Source: an uncultured Burkholderiales bacterium
GTDB taxonomy: Bacteria; Pseudomonadota; Gammaproteobacteria; Burkholderiales; Burkholderiaceae_C
NCBI GenBank assembly: GCA_903932865.1
Contig: CAIZHQ010000016.1
Coordinates: 372,001 to 436,000 of the forward strand
Length of the DNA stretch: 64,000 bases
Reading direction: 5' to 3'
The translations under genes were made by a program, and so were the position numbers. Shown one piece after another: positions 43,882-53,831 of this stretch (position 1 is the first letter of the stretch; every line of letters starts with the position of its first letter). Below the pieces are notes generated by a model, which worked only from the letters and a program-made list of their open reading frames with translations, made no database searches and was not told the DNA's origin.

Positions 43882-46809
43882 TTAAAGCAAGCGTTTTAAA
43901 TAATGGCCTGTGAAACTGGCTTTGTTTTTGGCCAGTTGTTCGGGCGTGCCTTCACCCAACACGGTGCCGCCGCCCGCGCCGCCTTCGGGTCCCATGTCGA
44001 TCAGCCAGTCGGCGGTTTTGATCACGTCGAGGTTGTGTTCGATGATGACGATGGTGTTGCCTGCGTCGCGCAGCTGGTGCAACACTTTGAGCAGCAGGTC
44101 GATGTCGGCAAAGTGCAGGCCGGTAGTGGGTTCGTCCAAGATGTAAAGCGTGCGGCCCGTGTCGCGTTTGGACAGTTCCAGTGCGAGCTTGACGCGCTGC
44201 GCCTCACCGCCTGAGAGCGTGGTCGCGCTTTGGCCCAGGCGGATGTAGGTCAGGCCCACGTCAAGCAAGGTTTGCAGCTTGCGGGCGATGTTGGGCACGG
44301 CGCTGAAGAACTGGTGCGCGGCTTCGACCGTCATGTTCAAAATCTGCGCGATGTTCTGGCCCTTGTATTGCACCTCAAGCGTTTCGCGGTTGTAGCGCAT
44401 GCCGTGGCACACGTCGCAAGGCACGTACACGTCGGGTAAAAAGTGCATCTCCACCTTCACCATGCCGTCGCCCTGGCAGGCTTCGCAGCGGCCACCCGTC
44501 ACGTTGAAGGAAAAGCGACCCGGGCCGTAACCACGTTCGCGTGCAGCAGGCACTTCGGCCATCAGTTCGCGAATGTGGGTGAACAAGCCCGTGTAGGTCG
44601 CGGGGTTGCTGCGTGGCGTGCGGCCAATGGGCGACTGGTCGACGTTGATGACTTTGTCGAAGTGCTCCAGGCCCAAGATGGCTTCGTGCGCGGCAGCTTC
44701 GTCGTGGGCGCGGTGAATCTGGTGCGCCGCAGCGGTGTAGAGCGTGTCGTTCACCAGGGTGGATTTGCCCGAACCGGACACGCCGGTCACGCAGGTGAGC
44801 AAGCCCACAGGAAACTTCACGTTCACCTGCTTCAGGTTGTTGCCCGATGCGCCCACGATCTCGATGAAGTCCTTGCCCGCCTTGTGGCGCTTGGGGATCT
44901 CGATTTTCTTGCGGCCCGACATGTACTGGCCGGTGACCGAATCGGGTGCGGCCAGGATGTCGGCACATGTGCCTTGCGCCATCACGCGCCCGCCGTGTAT
45001 GCCCGCGCCCGGTCCCATGTCGATGACATGGTCGGCCACGCGGATCATGTCTTCGTCGTGCTCGACCACCAGCACGCTGTTGCCGATGTCGCGCAGGTGT
45101 TGTAGCGTGCCGATCAGGCGGTCGTTGTCACGTTGGTGCAGGCCGATGCTGGGCTCGTCCAGCACATACATCACGCCCGTCAGACCCGAGCCAATTTGGC
45201 TGGCCAGGCGGATGCGTTGTGACTCGCCGCCCGACAGGGTGTCGGCGCTGCGGTCCAGGCTCAAGTAATTGAGGCCCACGTCGTTCAGAAACTTGAGGCG
45301 CAAGGCGATCTCGCGCACCACCTTGTCGGCGATTTCGGCCTTGGCCCCGTGCATTTTCAGGCCCTGAAAATACTGCTGCGATTCCCCCAGCGTGATGTGG
45401 CTGATCTCGTAAATGGCGCGGGCTTGCGCGCCTTCGCCGATGCGCACATGGCGGGCTTCGCGCCGCAAGCGGGTGCCTTGGCAATCGGTGCAAGCCTGCA
45501 TGTTGCGGTAGCGGGCCAGGTCTTCGCGCACCACGGCAGAGTCGGTTTCGCGGTAGCGGCGCGTCATGTTGGGGATGATGCCTTCAAAGGGGTGTTTTTT
45601 GCTGACCTTCTTGCCTTGCGAGGCCCCGGATTCCATGGTGTAACTGAACTTGATCTCCTCCAGACCTGAGCCGTGCAGCAAGACCTGCTGGTGGATGGGC
45701 GCGAGTTTTTCAAAGGACGTTTCGATGTCGAACTGGTAATGTTTGGCCAGGCTTTCGAGCATGCTGAAGTAAAAGCCGTTGCGCCGGTCCCAGCCCTTGA
45801 TGGCACCACTGGCTAGGCTGAGCGAGGGGAAGGCCACCACGCGCTCCGGGTCGAAAAACGCCATGCTGCCAATGCCGTCACAGGTGGGGCAAGCGCCCAT
45901 GGGCGAGTTGAACGAGAACAAACGCGGTTCCAGCTCGCTGATGGAATAAGCGCACACTGGGCATGAAAACTTGGCGTTGAACAGGTGTTCTTTCCCTGTG
46001 TCCATCTCCAAGGCCACAGCGCGGTGTTCGGCCAGGTGCAGCGCGGCTTCAAAGCTTTCGGCCAGGCGCTGGCGCAGGGCGTCACGCGCTTTGGCATCCT
46101 CTTCAGACCTGACCTTGATGCGGTCCACCACCACGTCGATGTTGTGCTTCTCGGTCTTCTTGAGCGTGGGCAGGTCTTCCACTTCCACCGTCTGGCCATT
46201 GATGCGAAAGCGCACATAGCCCAGCGCCTGCATCTGTTCAAACACTTTTTCAAATTCGCCTTTTTTCTCACGCGCAATGGGCGCGAGGATCATGAGCTTG
46301 GTGTCTTCGGGCAAGGCCAGCACCGTGTCCACCATCTGGCTCACGGTTTGCGCCTGCAGCGGCAGGTTGTGGTCAGGGCAATAAGGCGTGCCCGCGCGGG
46401 CAAACAGCAGGCGCAGGTAGTCGTGGATCTCGGTGACCGTGCCCACGGTGGAGCGTGGGTTGTGGCTGGTGGCTTTTTGTTCGATGGAAATGGCGGGCGA
46501 CAGGCCCTCGATCAGGTCCACATCGGGCTTGTCCATCAGCTGCAAAAACTGCCGCGCATAGGCCGACAGACTTTCCACATAGCGGCGCTGGCCTTCGGCG
46601 TACAGCGTGTCAAAGGCCAGGCTCGACTTGCCCGAGCCGGACAGCCCGGTGATCACCACCAGTTGGTTGCGCGGGATGTCGAGGTCGATGTTTTTGAGGT
46701 TGTGGGTGCGCGCCCCGCGCACGCTGATGTGGGTCTGCCGCAGCGCTGAGGCCAGATACCGCGAGGGTTCGGGTTCGTCAGGCAAGAGAGGGGAGTCAGC
46801 AAGTTTCAC
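43882..46809 (-). CDS. uvrA: Excinuclease ABC subunit A
   Basis: 975-residue damage-sensing ATPase of nucleotide excision repair. Two ABC modules with Walker [13 protein letters not shown] and [13 protein letters not shown], signatures [12 protein letters not shown] and [12 protein letters not shown], Walker [14 protein letters not shown] and LDEPTTGLH, and zinc sites CPVC...CPTC and CEAC...CDVC. Homology starts at about [17 protein letters not shown] favour the GTG at 46809 because a GATAAT -10-like box lies 29 bp upstream of it; ATG 46902 (31 residues longer) is possible. The rest of the 1266-residue track frame is antisense to the MFS gene. Confidence 0.96.
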   Translation of the reverse strand: MKLADSPLLPDEPEPSRYLASALRQTHISVRGARTHNLKNIDLDIPRNQLVVITGLSGSGKSSLAFDTLYAEGQRRYVESLSAYARQFLQLMDKPDVDLIEGLSPAISIEQKATSHNPRSTVGTVTEIHDYLRLLFARAGTPYCPDHNLPLQAQTVSQMVDTVLALPEDTKLMILAPIAREKKGEFEKVFEQMQALGYVRFRINGQTVEVEDLPTLKKTEKHNIDVVVDRIKVRSEEDAKARDALRQRLAESFEAALHLAEHRAVALEMDTGKEHLFNAKFSCPVCAYSISELEPRLFSFNSPMGACPTCDGIGSMAFFDPERVVAFPSLSLASGAIKGWDRRNGFYFSMLESLAKHYQFDIETSFEKLAPIHQQVLLHGSGLEEIKFSYTMESGASQGKKVSKKHPFEGIIPNMTRRYRETDSAVVREDLARYRNMQACTDCQGTRLRREARHVRIGEGAQARAIYEISHITLGESQQYFQGLKMHGAKAEIADKVVREIALRLKFLNDVGLNYLSLDRSADTLSGGESQRIRLASQIGSGLTGVMYVLDEPSIGLHQRDNDRLIGTLQHLRDIGNSVLVVEHDEDMIRVADHVIDMGPGAGIHGGRVMAQGTCADILAAPDSVTGQYMSGRKKIEIPKRHKAGKDFIEIVGASGNNLKQVNVKFPVGLLTCVTGVSGSGKSTLVNDTLYTAAAHQIHRAHDEAAAHEAILGLEHFDKVINVDQSPIGRTPRSNPATYTGLFTHIRELMAEVPAARERGYGPGRFSFNVTGGRCEACQGDGMVKVEMHFLPDVYVPCDVCHGMRYNRETLEVQYKGQNIAQILNMTVEAAHQFFSAVPNIARKLQTLLDVGLTYIRLGQSATTLSGGEAQRVKLALELSKRDTGRTLYILDEPTTGLHFADIDLLLKVLHQLRDAGNTIVIIEHNLDVIKTADWLIDMGPEGGAGGGTVLGEGTPEQLAKNKASFTGHYLKRLL

Positions 46810-46837
46810 GGTGGCGGTCAGATCGGCAAAACCTTTG

Positions 46838-46843
46838 ATTATC
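46838..46843 (-). promoter_or_regulatory. -10-like GATAAT for uvrA
   Basis: GATAAT on the minus strand, 28 bp upstream of the GTG at 46809. The upstream -35 position (GTGCCT) is poor. No LexA-type CTGT-N8-ACAG box is found nearby. Confidence 0.4.
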
Positions 46844-46959
46844 CCCGCTGGGGCATTGACAGGCACGCGGTGTTGCCAATCAAGGACAATTGCATGCTTC
46901 ATTTCCCCTGTTTTAGGCTTTGTGTGGCCGACCTTTCGCAGACATCTTCTGACTTGAAC

Positions 46960-48144
46960 ATGACGCCCACCGAGCGGCGCGCCAGTGCTTCGCTGGGGGG
47001 CATTTTTGCTTTGCGCATGTTGGGGTTGTTCCTGGTTTTGCCGGTGTTCGCCCTGGAAGCACGCCGATACCCCGGGGGCGAAGACCCCCTTTGGCTGGGG
47101 CTGGCCATGGGCATTTACGGGCTGACGCAAGGCCTGTTGCAGTTGCCGTTTGGCATGGCTTCGGACCGTTTCGGGCGCAAGCGGGTGATCGTGCTGGGCC
47201 TGATCGTTTTTGCCTTGGGCAGTTTTTGGGCGGCTGCAGCCACCGATTTGACGCACCTGCTGTTGGGGCGCAGTTTGCAAGGAGCCGGGGCCGTGTCGGC
47301 GGCGGTGGCCGCTTTGCTGGCCGATTTGACGCGGGACGAGGTGCGCACCCGGGCCATGGCCTGGTTGGGCAGCACCATCGTGCTGATGTTTGCCCTGTCT
47401 TTGGTGGTGGCCCCTGTGCTGACGGTCTGGATCGGTTTTTCCGGGCTGTTCTGGTTGACCGGGGCGTTGGCGTTGGTGGGCGTGTGGGGGGTGATCTGGT
47501 GGGTACCGCCCGCACCGCCGTCTGCGACGGGAGAAGGGCGTGGGCGGCTGACCGATGTGCTGGCCCATGCCGACTTGATGCGCCTGAATCTGGGGGTGTT
47601 TGTGTTGCATGCGGTGCAATTGGCCATGTGGGTGGCGGTGCCGTCCTTGCTGGTGCAGGCGGGCCTGAACAATGCGCTGCATTGGCAGTTGTATTTGCCG
47701 GTGGTGGTGGTGTCCTTGTTGTTTTTAGGCGTGGTGTTTGCCATGGAACGCCGAGGGCACTTGAAAAAAGTGTTTTTGCTCTCCATTGGCCTGATCGCTG
47801 TGGTGCAGGTGGGTTTGCTGGTGCAGTCGCTGGGCACGCCCAGCCTCGGCGGTCTGTCTGTCTTGTTGCTGGTGTTTTTCTGCGGCTTCAATGCGCTGGA
47901 GGCGACCCTGCCCAGCCTGGTCTCGCTCATCGCACCCCAGGCCATGCGTGGTGCAGCCCTGGGGGTTTACAACACCTTGCAGTCTTTGGGCTTTTTTGTG
48001 GGCGGTCTGGCGGGCGGCTGGGTGGTCAAGTCCTGGGGCAGTCCGGTGCTGTTTTTGAGCTGTGGCGCGGCCATGCTGCTGTGGTTGCTGCTGGCCTTGC
48101 CCATGCGAAACCCCGTTCGGGGTGTGCCTTTGGTGCAGACCTGA
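46960..48144 (+). CDS. MFS transporter, YajR-like drug/proton antiporter family
   Basis: 394-residue polytopic protein with about twelve membrane segments. MFS signature between helices 2 and 3: [16 protein letters not shown]. The N-terminus [19 protein letters not shown] and the [13 protein letters not shown] segment resemble the YajR group, without its extra C-terminal domain. ATG at 46960 ([10 protein letters not shown]) chosen; the track start at 46870 overlaps the uvrA 5' region. Divergent from uvrA and upstream of ssb. Substrate unknown. Confidence 0.88.
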   Translation: MTPTERRASASLGGIFALRMLGLFLVLPVFALEARRYPGGEDPLWLGLAMGIYGLTQGLLQLPFGMASDRFGRKRVIVLGLIVFALGSFWAAAATDLTHLLLGRSLQGAGAVSAAVAALLADLTRDEVRTRAMAWLGSTIVLMFALSLVVAPVLTVWIGFSGLFWLTGALALVGVWGVIWWVPPAPPSATGEGRGRLTDVLAHADLMRLNLGVFVLHAVQLAMWVAVPSLLVQAGLNNALHWQLYLPVVVVSLLFLGVVFAMERRGHLKKVFLLSIGLIAVVQVGLLVQSLGTPSLGGLSVLLLVFFCGFNALEATLPSLVSLIAPQAMRGAALGVYNTLQSLGFFVGGLAGGWVVKSWGSPVLFLSCGAAMLLWLLLALPMRNPVRGVPLVQT

Positions 48145-48198
48145 TGCGTCAGTGGGGGGTGGGGCATGTGACCAACTTTCGGGCCTTGGCCTAGGGGC

Positions 48199-48227
48199 GA
48201 TTGGCCGCCTGAGATTGGCCGCATAAT
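48199..48227 (+). promoter_or_regulatory. ssb promoter region with direct repeat GATTGGCCGC
   Basis: Two copies of GATTGGCCGC 14 bp apart (48199-48208 and 48213-48222) end at CATAAT, a candidate -10, 22 bp before the ssb ATG. The first TTGGCC lies 15 bp upstream of it and might act as -35. The repeats may be coincidental. Confidence 0.4.
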
Positions 48228-48249
48228 TGGGCATCATCGAGGAGTTTTC

Positions 48250-48756
48250 ATGGCATCCGTCAACAAAGTCATCATCGTCGGCAATCTGGGAGCCGACCCT
48301 GAAACCCGTTATTTGCCCTCGGGCGATGCGGTCACCAGCATCCGAGTGGCCACCACCGACCGCTACAAAGACAAGCAAACAGGTGAGATGAAAGAGGCCA
48401 CCGAGTGGCACAGCATCAGCTTTTTTGCCAAATTGGCCGAGATCGCTGGCCAGTACCTGCGCAAGGGCAGCCAGGTGTACGTTGAGGGCAGCTTGCGTAC
48501 CCGCAAATACACCGACAAAAACGGCGTGGAAAAGTACGCCACCGACATCCGCGCCGACAGCATGCAGATGCTGGGCAGCCGCCAAGGCATGGGCGGTCCG
48601 TCCGAAGATGGCGGCAGCGGTGCGGGGGGCGGTGGCGGTTATGCGCCTCGCCAGGCTCCTGCGCGACCAGCGGCTGCGCCCGCCCAGCGCCCAGCCTCTG
48701 CAGCCAAGCCAGCGGCCAGCAACTTTGACGACATGGACGACGATATCCCGTTTTGA
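48250..48756 (+). CDS. ssb: Single-stranded DNA-binding protein
   Basis: 168-residue OB-fold protein coating single-stranded DNA in replication and repair. N-terminal [60 protein letters not shown] Gly/Ala/Pro-rich linker ([20 protein letters not shown]) ends in the acidic tip DDMDDDIPF that recruits partner proteins. ATG at 48250 follows GAGGAGTTTTC. A clear terminator follows. Confidence 0.97.
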   Translation: MASVNKVIIVGNLGADPETRYLPSGDAVTSIRVATTDRYKDKQTGEMKEATEWHSISFFAKLAEIAGQYLRKGSQVYVEGSLRTRKYTDKNGVEKYATDIRADSMQMLGSRQGMGGPSEDGGSGAGGGGGYAPRQAPARPAAAPAQRPASAAKPAASNFDDMDDDIPF

Positions 48757-48792
48757 CATCCGGCCGGTGTGCCTGGTACGGATCCGTGCTCG

Positions 48793-48820
48793 AACCCGTG
48801 GCTTACCCCATGGGTTTTTT
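48793..48820 (+). terminator. Rho-independent terminator of ssb
   Basis: Nine-bp stem AACCCGTGG/CCATGGGTT with one G-T pair, 6-nt loop, and a six-T run, starting 37 bp after the ssb stop. Confidence 0.88.
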
Positions 48821-49223
48821 ATCGACCCAATTTCCCCATGACCGAACGACCTCCCGCGTCCTCCGTAAAGCATCCTGGTTTTTCTGTTTTTTCTGGTTTG
48901 CTTGGCGATGGGTCACGCCGCGCGCTCTGATGCGGGTGAAACTTATGCTGTCCAAAGTGCCAGCGCCTTTGCCCCAAGCCCTTGCGGTTCAGGCCTCGCT
49001 GTGGGGCCATGCCTGAGCGGTAGGGCCAGCTCGGTCAAAATCGGGTCATGCAAGACGTCACCACCTGCTCATTGCCGCCAGAAGGCGCTCAGCCGCGCGC
49101 ACGCCACCACGCTGAGCCGGTCCTCTCCAGCGTCCGCGTGCGCCAGCGTGCCGATGCTGTGCAGGCACTGGCACCTCGCTCTGTCCATTCACGCCTTGGC
49201 GCAGCCCTCAAGTACCTGTTGCC
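48821..49223. other. Gene-free stretch between ssb terminator and LysR gene
   Basis: About 400 bp without a convincing gene. A 30-codon frame from 48838 (MTERPPASSV) and an overlapping frame ending at 49016 show no recognisable protein signature on either strand. No repeat, tRNA or mobile-element end is seen. It should hold the LysR gene promoter, which I could not place. Confidence 0.6.
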
Positions 49224-50183
49224 ATGGAACTGAGGCAATTGCGTTATTTTGTGCGGGTGGTGGAGCTGGGCAGCATCAGCCGAGCCGCGCTTGACTTGAA
49301 CTTGGTCCAGTCGGCATTGAGCCAACAAATCACCCGGCTCGAAGGCGAGTTGAGCACCCGCCTTTTGCAGCGCAGTCCCCAAGGCGTGACACCCACCGAG
49401 GCAGGCGCGGCTTTTTTCACCGAGGCGCAGCTCACGCTGCGCCACGCCGAGCAGGCGATGCGTGCTGCGCAGCAGGCCCGTCTGACCGGCACAGTGAGCG
49501 TGGGCCTGGCCCCCACCACGGCAGCGGTGTTGGGTTTGCCCTTGATGCAGGCCATGCGCGAGCGTTACCCGGATGTGCGCCTGCACATGGTCGAGAGTTT
49601 GTCGGGCCATTTGTCGACCATGCTCAATGCGCGGCAGCTGGACTTGGCGGTGCTGTTTGACCTGCCGATGGGCGCCAGCCCGTCGTTGCAAGCGTCCCGG
49701 CGCTGGAGTGTGCTGCCCCTGATCGAAGAGGATATTTTTTTGATCAGTGCACGGCACGCCAGCAAGCCTGGGGTGCCGACCGCATTGCGTCTGGCCCAAC
49801 TCAAGGACCATCCGCTGATTTTGCCTACCGGTCCACACGGTTTGCGCAGCACGCTGGACGCCGCTTTTTTGCGCGCCAAGCTCAAACCCCTGGTGGCGCT
49901 GGAGGTGGATTCCCTGGCCATGCTGATGGACGCCGTGCAGGCAGGCATGGGTGCCACTTTGCAGCCTTGGGCGGCCGTCGCGCGGCAAGGCGATGCTGCC
50001 CCGTCTTTGCTCATGGCGCGCATTACCGATCACCAAGTCAAGCGCAGCAATTGGCTATGCGGTTTGTCTGAGGGTGAGTTGTCTACCGCAGCCTTGGCCG
50101 CGCGGGTGGTTTTGCTCGATTGTGTGCGCACCCTGGTGGGGAGCGGCGCTTGGCAGGGTGCAGCGATGAGCCCGCAAACCTGA
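49224..50183 (+). CDS. LysR-family transcriptional regulator
   Basis: 319 residues. N-terminal winged helix LRQLRYFVRVVELGSISRAALDLNLVQSALSQQITRLEGELSTRLLQR-type HTH (residues 1-60), linker helix, then the periplasmic-binding-protein-like co-inducer domain (GTVSVGLAPTTAAVLGLPLMQ). It resembles the Nac/TcuR-like branch. It precedes the SDR and tcuAB genes on the same strand by 154 bp and is the likely activator of them, with a T-N11-A box in the gap. Confidence 0.9.
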   Translation: MELRQLRYFVRVVELGSISRAALDLNLVQSALSQQITRLEGELSTRLLQRSPQGVTPTEAGAAFFTEAQLTLRHAEQAMRAAQQARLTGTVSVGLAPTTAAVLGLPLMQAMRERYPDVRLHMVESLSGHLSTMLNARQLDLAVLFDLPMGASPSLQASRRWSVLPLIEEDIFLISARHASKPGVPTALRLAQLKDHPLILPTGPHGLRSTLDAAFLRAKLKPLVALEVDSLAMLMDAVQAGMGATLQPWAAVARQGDAAPSLLMARITDHQVKRSNWLCGLSEGELSTAALAARVVLLDCVRTLVGSGAWQGAAMSPQT

Positions 50184-50242
50184 GAATCTGTACCGATGTC
50201 GTCGGGGTGGACGCCTGACCCAACTTGGCTTGGCCAGGGGTA

Positions 50243-50255
50243 TCACGAATTGTGA
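50243..50255. promoter_or_regulatory. T-N11-A LysR-type box TCACGAATTGTGA
   Basis: Near-palindromic 13-mer TCACGAATTGTGA between the LysR gene and the SDR/tcu genes, 82 bp before the SDR start. It fits the T-N11-A rule for LysR regulators with dyad ends TCAC/GTGA. Not proof of binding. Confidence 0.45.
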
Positions 50256-50337
50256 CGGCCCCATATCTGCCAGGGGCTGCGCAAGGGTCTGGGGTCAGGC
50301 TAAAGTCAAGTGGTTAATCTCTTTTTCAAAGATACCC

Positions 50338-51093
50338 ATGGACTTGCAACTCAAAAACAAAACCGCCTTGGTCACCGGCGCCAGCGTGGGCATCGGGCGC
50401 GGCATTGCCAAAGCCCTGGCTGCTGAAGGCGTGCGTGTGGCCGTGTCGGCGCGTCGCGTCGACAAGCTCTATGAGCTGGCTGCCGAGATCGTGGCGGCAG
50501 GTGGCCATGCGCCCGTGGTCATTGCGTCAGACCTATACGCCGAAGACGCGGCCAAACGCTTGGCCGAGGCGGCCCTGGCGGGTTTGGGCAGCGTGGACAT
50601 TTTGGTGAACAACGCTGGCGGCTCGCGCAGTTTCAAGGAGTTGCATGTGAGCGAAGAGGCCTGGCAAGAAGCCATCACCTTGAACTTTCACCGCCCACGC
50701 CAAGTGGCCGATGCCCTGATTGATCAGATGATTGAACGCAAGTGGGGCCGCATCATCAACATCACGGGCAAGAGTGAACCTGAGCACACCAACGGTGCGT
50801 TTTGCGCCAAAGCGGGCATGCACAGCTGGGCCAAAGGTTTGTCGCGCATGGTGGGCAAGCACGGGGTCACCGTGAACTGTGTGCCACCAGGGCGTATCCA
50901 TTCCGAGCAAATTTTTCGCAATTACACGCCCGAATACCGCCAGTGGCAGTGCGACAACGAGATTCCCATGGGCCGCTACGGTGAGCCCGAAGACATGGCC
51001 AATTTGGTCACTTTTTTGGCATCCCCCTTGGCCAGTTACATCACCGGCGCGGTGATTCCTGTCGACGGTGGTTTGCGCAAGTACCAGTTTTGA
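50338..51093 (+). CDS. SDR-family oxidoreductase, catalytic Tyr absent (tcu cluster)
   Basis: 251-residue Rossmann protein. TGASVGIGRGIAKAL and VNNAGGSRSF are normal; C-terminal YITGAVIPVDGGLRKYQF is typical. At the YxxxK site the sequence is AFCAK (in NGAFCAKAGMHSW): Lys is kept but Tyr is Ala. So it may not be a classical alcohol dehydrogenase. ATG at 50338 (MDLQLKNKTALV). Its stop lies 32 bp before tcuA; co-transcribed. Confidence 0.85.
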   Translation: MDLQLKNKTALVTGASVGIGRGIAKALAAEGVRVAVSARRVDKLYELAAEIVAAGGHAPVVIASDLYAEDAAKRLAEAALAGLGSVDILVNNAGGSRSFKELHVSEEAWQEAITLNFHRPRQVADALIDQMIERKWGRIINITGKSEPEHTNGAFCAKAGMHSWAKGLSRMVGKHGVTVNCVPPGRIHSEQIFRNYTPEYRQWQCDNEIPMGRYGEPEDMANLVTFLASPLASYITGAVIPVDGGLRKYQF

Positions 51094-51125
51094 TCCAGCC
51101 TGGGCACAGTGCCCTGAAAGTATTT

Positions 51126-52568
51126 ATGACGGTGGATGTGTTGGTGATAGGCGGCGGCAACGCAGCCCTGTGTGCGGCGCTCATGGCCCGTGAAGCGGGA
51201 GCCAGTGTGATGCTGCTCGAGTCGGCCCCGCGCGAGTGGCGTGGTGGTAATTCAGGCCATACGCGCAATTTGCGCTGCATGCACGATGCGCCGCAAGACG
51301 TGTTGGTCGAGGCCTATCCGGAAGAAGAGTTCTGGCAAGACCTGCTCAAGGTCACCGGCGGCTTGACCGACGAACACCTGGCCCGCTTGGCCATTCGCCA
51401 CTCGGCCACCTGCAGGCCCTGGATGGTCAAGCATGGGGTGCGCTTTCAGCCCTCTTTGTCGGGCGCTTTGCACACGGCGCGCACCAACGCGTTTTTCATG
51501 GGCGGGGGCAAGGCGCTGGTCAATGCCTATTACCGCAGCGCCGAAAAATTGGGCGTGCAGATCCACTACAACGCCGAGGTGGACACGCTGGAGTTGGACC
51601 AAGGCCGTTTTGTGGCCGCGTCCGTCATGCACAAGCAGGCCGACGGCAGCGTGCGGCGTGAGCGCATCGCGGCCCGCACCTGTGTGTTGGCTGCAGGAGG
51701 CTTTGAGTCCAACCGCGAATGGCTGCGCGAGGCCTGGGGCCAAAACGAGCGCGGCGAGTACCCGGCCGACCAGTTTTTGATACGCGGCACACGCTACAAC
51801 CAAGGCGTGTTGCTCAAACACCTGCTGGACCAAGGCGCCGACCGCATTGGCGACCCGACCCAGGCGCACATGGTGGCCATTGACGCGCGTGCGCCGCTCT
51901 ACGACGGCGGCATTTGCACCCGCATCGACTGCGTGTCTTTGGGCGTGGTGGTCAACCGCGAGGCTAGGCGCTTTTACGACGAAGGCGAAGATTTTTGGCC
52001 CAAGCGCTACGCCATTTGGGGCCGTTTGGTGGCCCAGCAACCGGGGCAGGTGGCCTATTCCATCATCGACGCCAAAGCCATTGGCCGTTTCATGCCGCCG
52101 GTGTTTGAAGGCACCCAAGCGGACAGTCTGCCTGAGTTGGCCCGCAAGCTGGGCCTGGATGAGGCCACGTTCATGCAAACCCTGAACGATTACAACGCCG
52201 CTTGCCGCGAAGGCAAGTTTGACCACACAGCGCTGGACGACTGCCACACCGAGGGGGTCACGCCCGCCAAAACCCACTGGGCCAGGCCGCTGGACACCGC
52301 GCCTTATTACGCCTATGCCGTCAGACCCGGCGTGACTTTCACCTATTTGGGATTGAAAACCGATGAGACCACCGCTGTGCGATTCAACGACCAGCCCAGC
52401 CCCAACTTGTTTGTGGCGGGCGAAATGATGGCGGGCAATGTGTTGGGCAAGGGCTATACCGCTGGGGTGGGCATGACGATTGGCACGGCCTTTGGCCGCA
52501 TCGCGGGTGAGCAAGCGGCCAAAGCTGTCCAAACGCAAAAGGAGGGCGCTGACCATGCAAACGCTTGA
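51126..52568 (+). CDS. tcuA: FAD-dependent tricarballylate dehydrogenase-like protein TcuA
   Basis: 480-residue flavoprotein of the fumarate reductase/succinate dehydrogenase family. N-terminal dinucleotide loop [40 protein letters not shown] (typical of TcuA/CobZ), [15 protein letters not shown], and the C-terminal [33 protein letters not shown]. In Salmonella TcuA oxidises tricarballylate to cis-aconitate with TcuB passing electrons on. ATG at 51126 (MTVDVLV) chosen over the TTG at 51090 that overlaps the SDR stop. Overlaps tcuB by 14 nt. Substrate may differ here. Confidence 0.85.
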   Translation: MTVDVLVIGGGNAALCAALMAREAGASVMLLESAPREWRGGNSGHTRNLRCMHDAPQDVLVEAYPEEEFWQDLLKVTGGLTDEHLARLAIRHSATCRPWMVKHGVRFQPSLSGALHTARTNAFFMGGGKALVNAYYRSAEKLGVQIHYNAEVDTLELDQGRFVAASVMHKQADGSVRRERIAARTCVLAAGGFESNREWLREAWGQNERGEYPADQFLIRGTRYNQGVLLKHLLDQGADRIGDPTQAHMVAIDARAPLYDGGICTRIDCVSLGVVVNREARRFYDEGEDFWPKRYAIWGRLVAQQPGQVAYSIIDAKAIGRFMPPVFEGTQADSLPELARKLGLDEATFMQTLNDYNAACREGKFDHTALDDCHTEGVTPAKTHWARPLDTAPYYAYAVRPGVTFTYLGLKTDETTAVRFNDQPSPNLFVAGEMMAGNVLGKGYTAGVGMTIGTAFGRIAGEQAAKAVQTQKEGADHANA

Positions 52569-53721
52569 AGCCTTGACGCGTGACGCCCGTGCCCTGGCGC
52601 TTGGCGAGTTGACAGCCCCCGAAGCCGAAGTGGCCAGGCAGATGCAAATTTGCAATGGCTGCCGTTATTGCGAAGGTTTTTGCGCGGTGTTTCCGGCCAT
52701 GACGCGCCGCCTGGAGTTTGGCAAGGCCGACATCCATTACATGGCCAACCTGTGCCACAACTGCGGCGCGTGTTTGCATGCTTGCCAGTACGCACCGCCG
52801 CACGATTTCGCCATCAATGTGCCCAAGGCCATGGCCCAGGTGCGCGGCCAGACCTATGCCGACTATGCCTGGCCACCCGCTTTGGGCAGTTTGTACCAAC
52901 GCAACGGCCTGACCTTGTCGGTGGCGCTCGCTTTGGGTTTGGCTTTGTTTTTGGCGCTCGCCATGCTGCGCCAAGGCACGCTGTGGTCAACGCCCGTGGC
53001 CGGTGGCTTTTACGCGGTGTTTCCGCACAATCTGATGGTCAGTCTGTTCGCGCCCATCTTTTTGTTTGCGGTGCTGGCGCTGGCCCTCGGCGTGAAGCGC
53101 TTTTGGCGTGACGTGACGCCCGCCACCAGCGGGGCCGACTTGACGCCGCCTGCTGCGGCCGAAGCGGCGCACGACGCTTTGCGCCTGAAATACCTGGACG
53201 GCGGCCATGGCGAGGGTTGCCACAACGAAGACGACGCTTGGACACACGAGCGCAGGCGTTACCACCACCTGACGTTTTACGGTTTCATGCTGTGCTTTGC
53301 CGCCACCAGCGTGGCCACGCTGTACCACTACGTGTTGGACTGGCCCGCACCGTATGACCTGACGACTTTGCCCAAGCTGCTCGGCGTCATTGGCGGGGTG
53401 AGCCTGGCGGTGGGCACGGCCGGTTTGTGGCGCTTGAACCTGCGCCGCCACCCGGACCACGGTGATGCGGCGCAAAAGCCCATGGACCGGGGTTTCATCG
53501 CCTTGTTGTTTTTGGTCAGTGTGACGGGTTTGCTCTTGTGGCTGCTGGGCCAAACGGCGGCCATGCCTTTGATGTTGGCGGTGCATCTGGGCGCGGTGAT
53601 GGCCTTGTTCCTGACTTTGCCTTACGGAAAATTTGCGCACGGCATTTTCCGCTCAGCGGCCTTGCTCCGCTTTGCCATCGAAAAGCGCCAACCCAACCGC
53701 TTGGGGCTGGGCGGCGAATGA
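52555..53721 (+). CDS. tcuB: Tricarballylate utilisation protein TcuB-like (Fe-S/cytochrome)
   Basis: 388 residues. N-terminal ferredoxin-like part with two Cys clusters ([11 protein letters not shown] and [11 protein letters not shown]), then a membrane domain of about six helices with His residues suited to haem ([23 protein letters not shown]). TcuB re-oxidises TcuA FADH2 into the quinone pool. ATG at 52555 ([10 protein letters not shown]), preceded by AAGGAGGGCGCTGACC. No tcuC citrate-type transporter follows; a Liv-type importer does. Confidence 0.87.
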   Translation: MQTLEALTRDARALALGELTAPEAEVARQMQICNGCRYCEGFCAVFPAMTRRLEFGKADIHYMANLCHNCGACLHACQYAPPHDFAINVPKAMAQVRGQTYADYAWPPALGSLYQRNGLTLSVALALGLALFLALAMLRQGTLWSTPVAGGFYAVFPHNLMVSLFAPIFLFAVLALALGVKRFWRDVTPATSGADLTPPAAAEAAHDALRLKYLDGGHGEGCHNEDDAWTHERRRYHHLTFYGFMLCFAATSVATLYHYVLDWPAPYDLTTLPKLLGVIGGVSLAVGTAGLWRLNLRRHPDHGDAAQKPMDRGFIALLFLVSVTGLLLWLLGQTAAMPLMLAVHLGAVMALFLTLPYGKFAHGIFRSAALLRFAIEKRQPNRLGLGGE

Positions 53722-53831
53722 ATCAAAAGGGTAAACCCTCATTCATGGCGAAGTGATTTTCGGCACAGAATGGGACTTGCCTTCTTTGAGATGGCTTTTT
53801 CCTTTTTTGATGGTTTTGCCAGGAGTCATTC

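Noticed and set aside
46830-46860. Possible LexA (SOS) box near uvrA
   Set aside because: Best match on the minus strand is CTG-N9-CAG; spacing is one base short of the CTG-N10-CAG needed.
46903-47682. Upstream part of the 1266-residue minus-strand ORF containing uvrA
   Set aside because: His/Gln/Arg/Pro-rich antisense of the MFS transporter; UvrA homology begins only near 46750.
48753-49016. Overlapping short frames after ssb as a frameshifted gene
   Set aside because: No recognisable protein in any frame, and the ssb terminator lies inside the first part.
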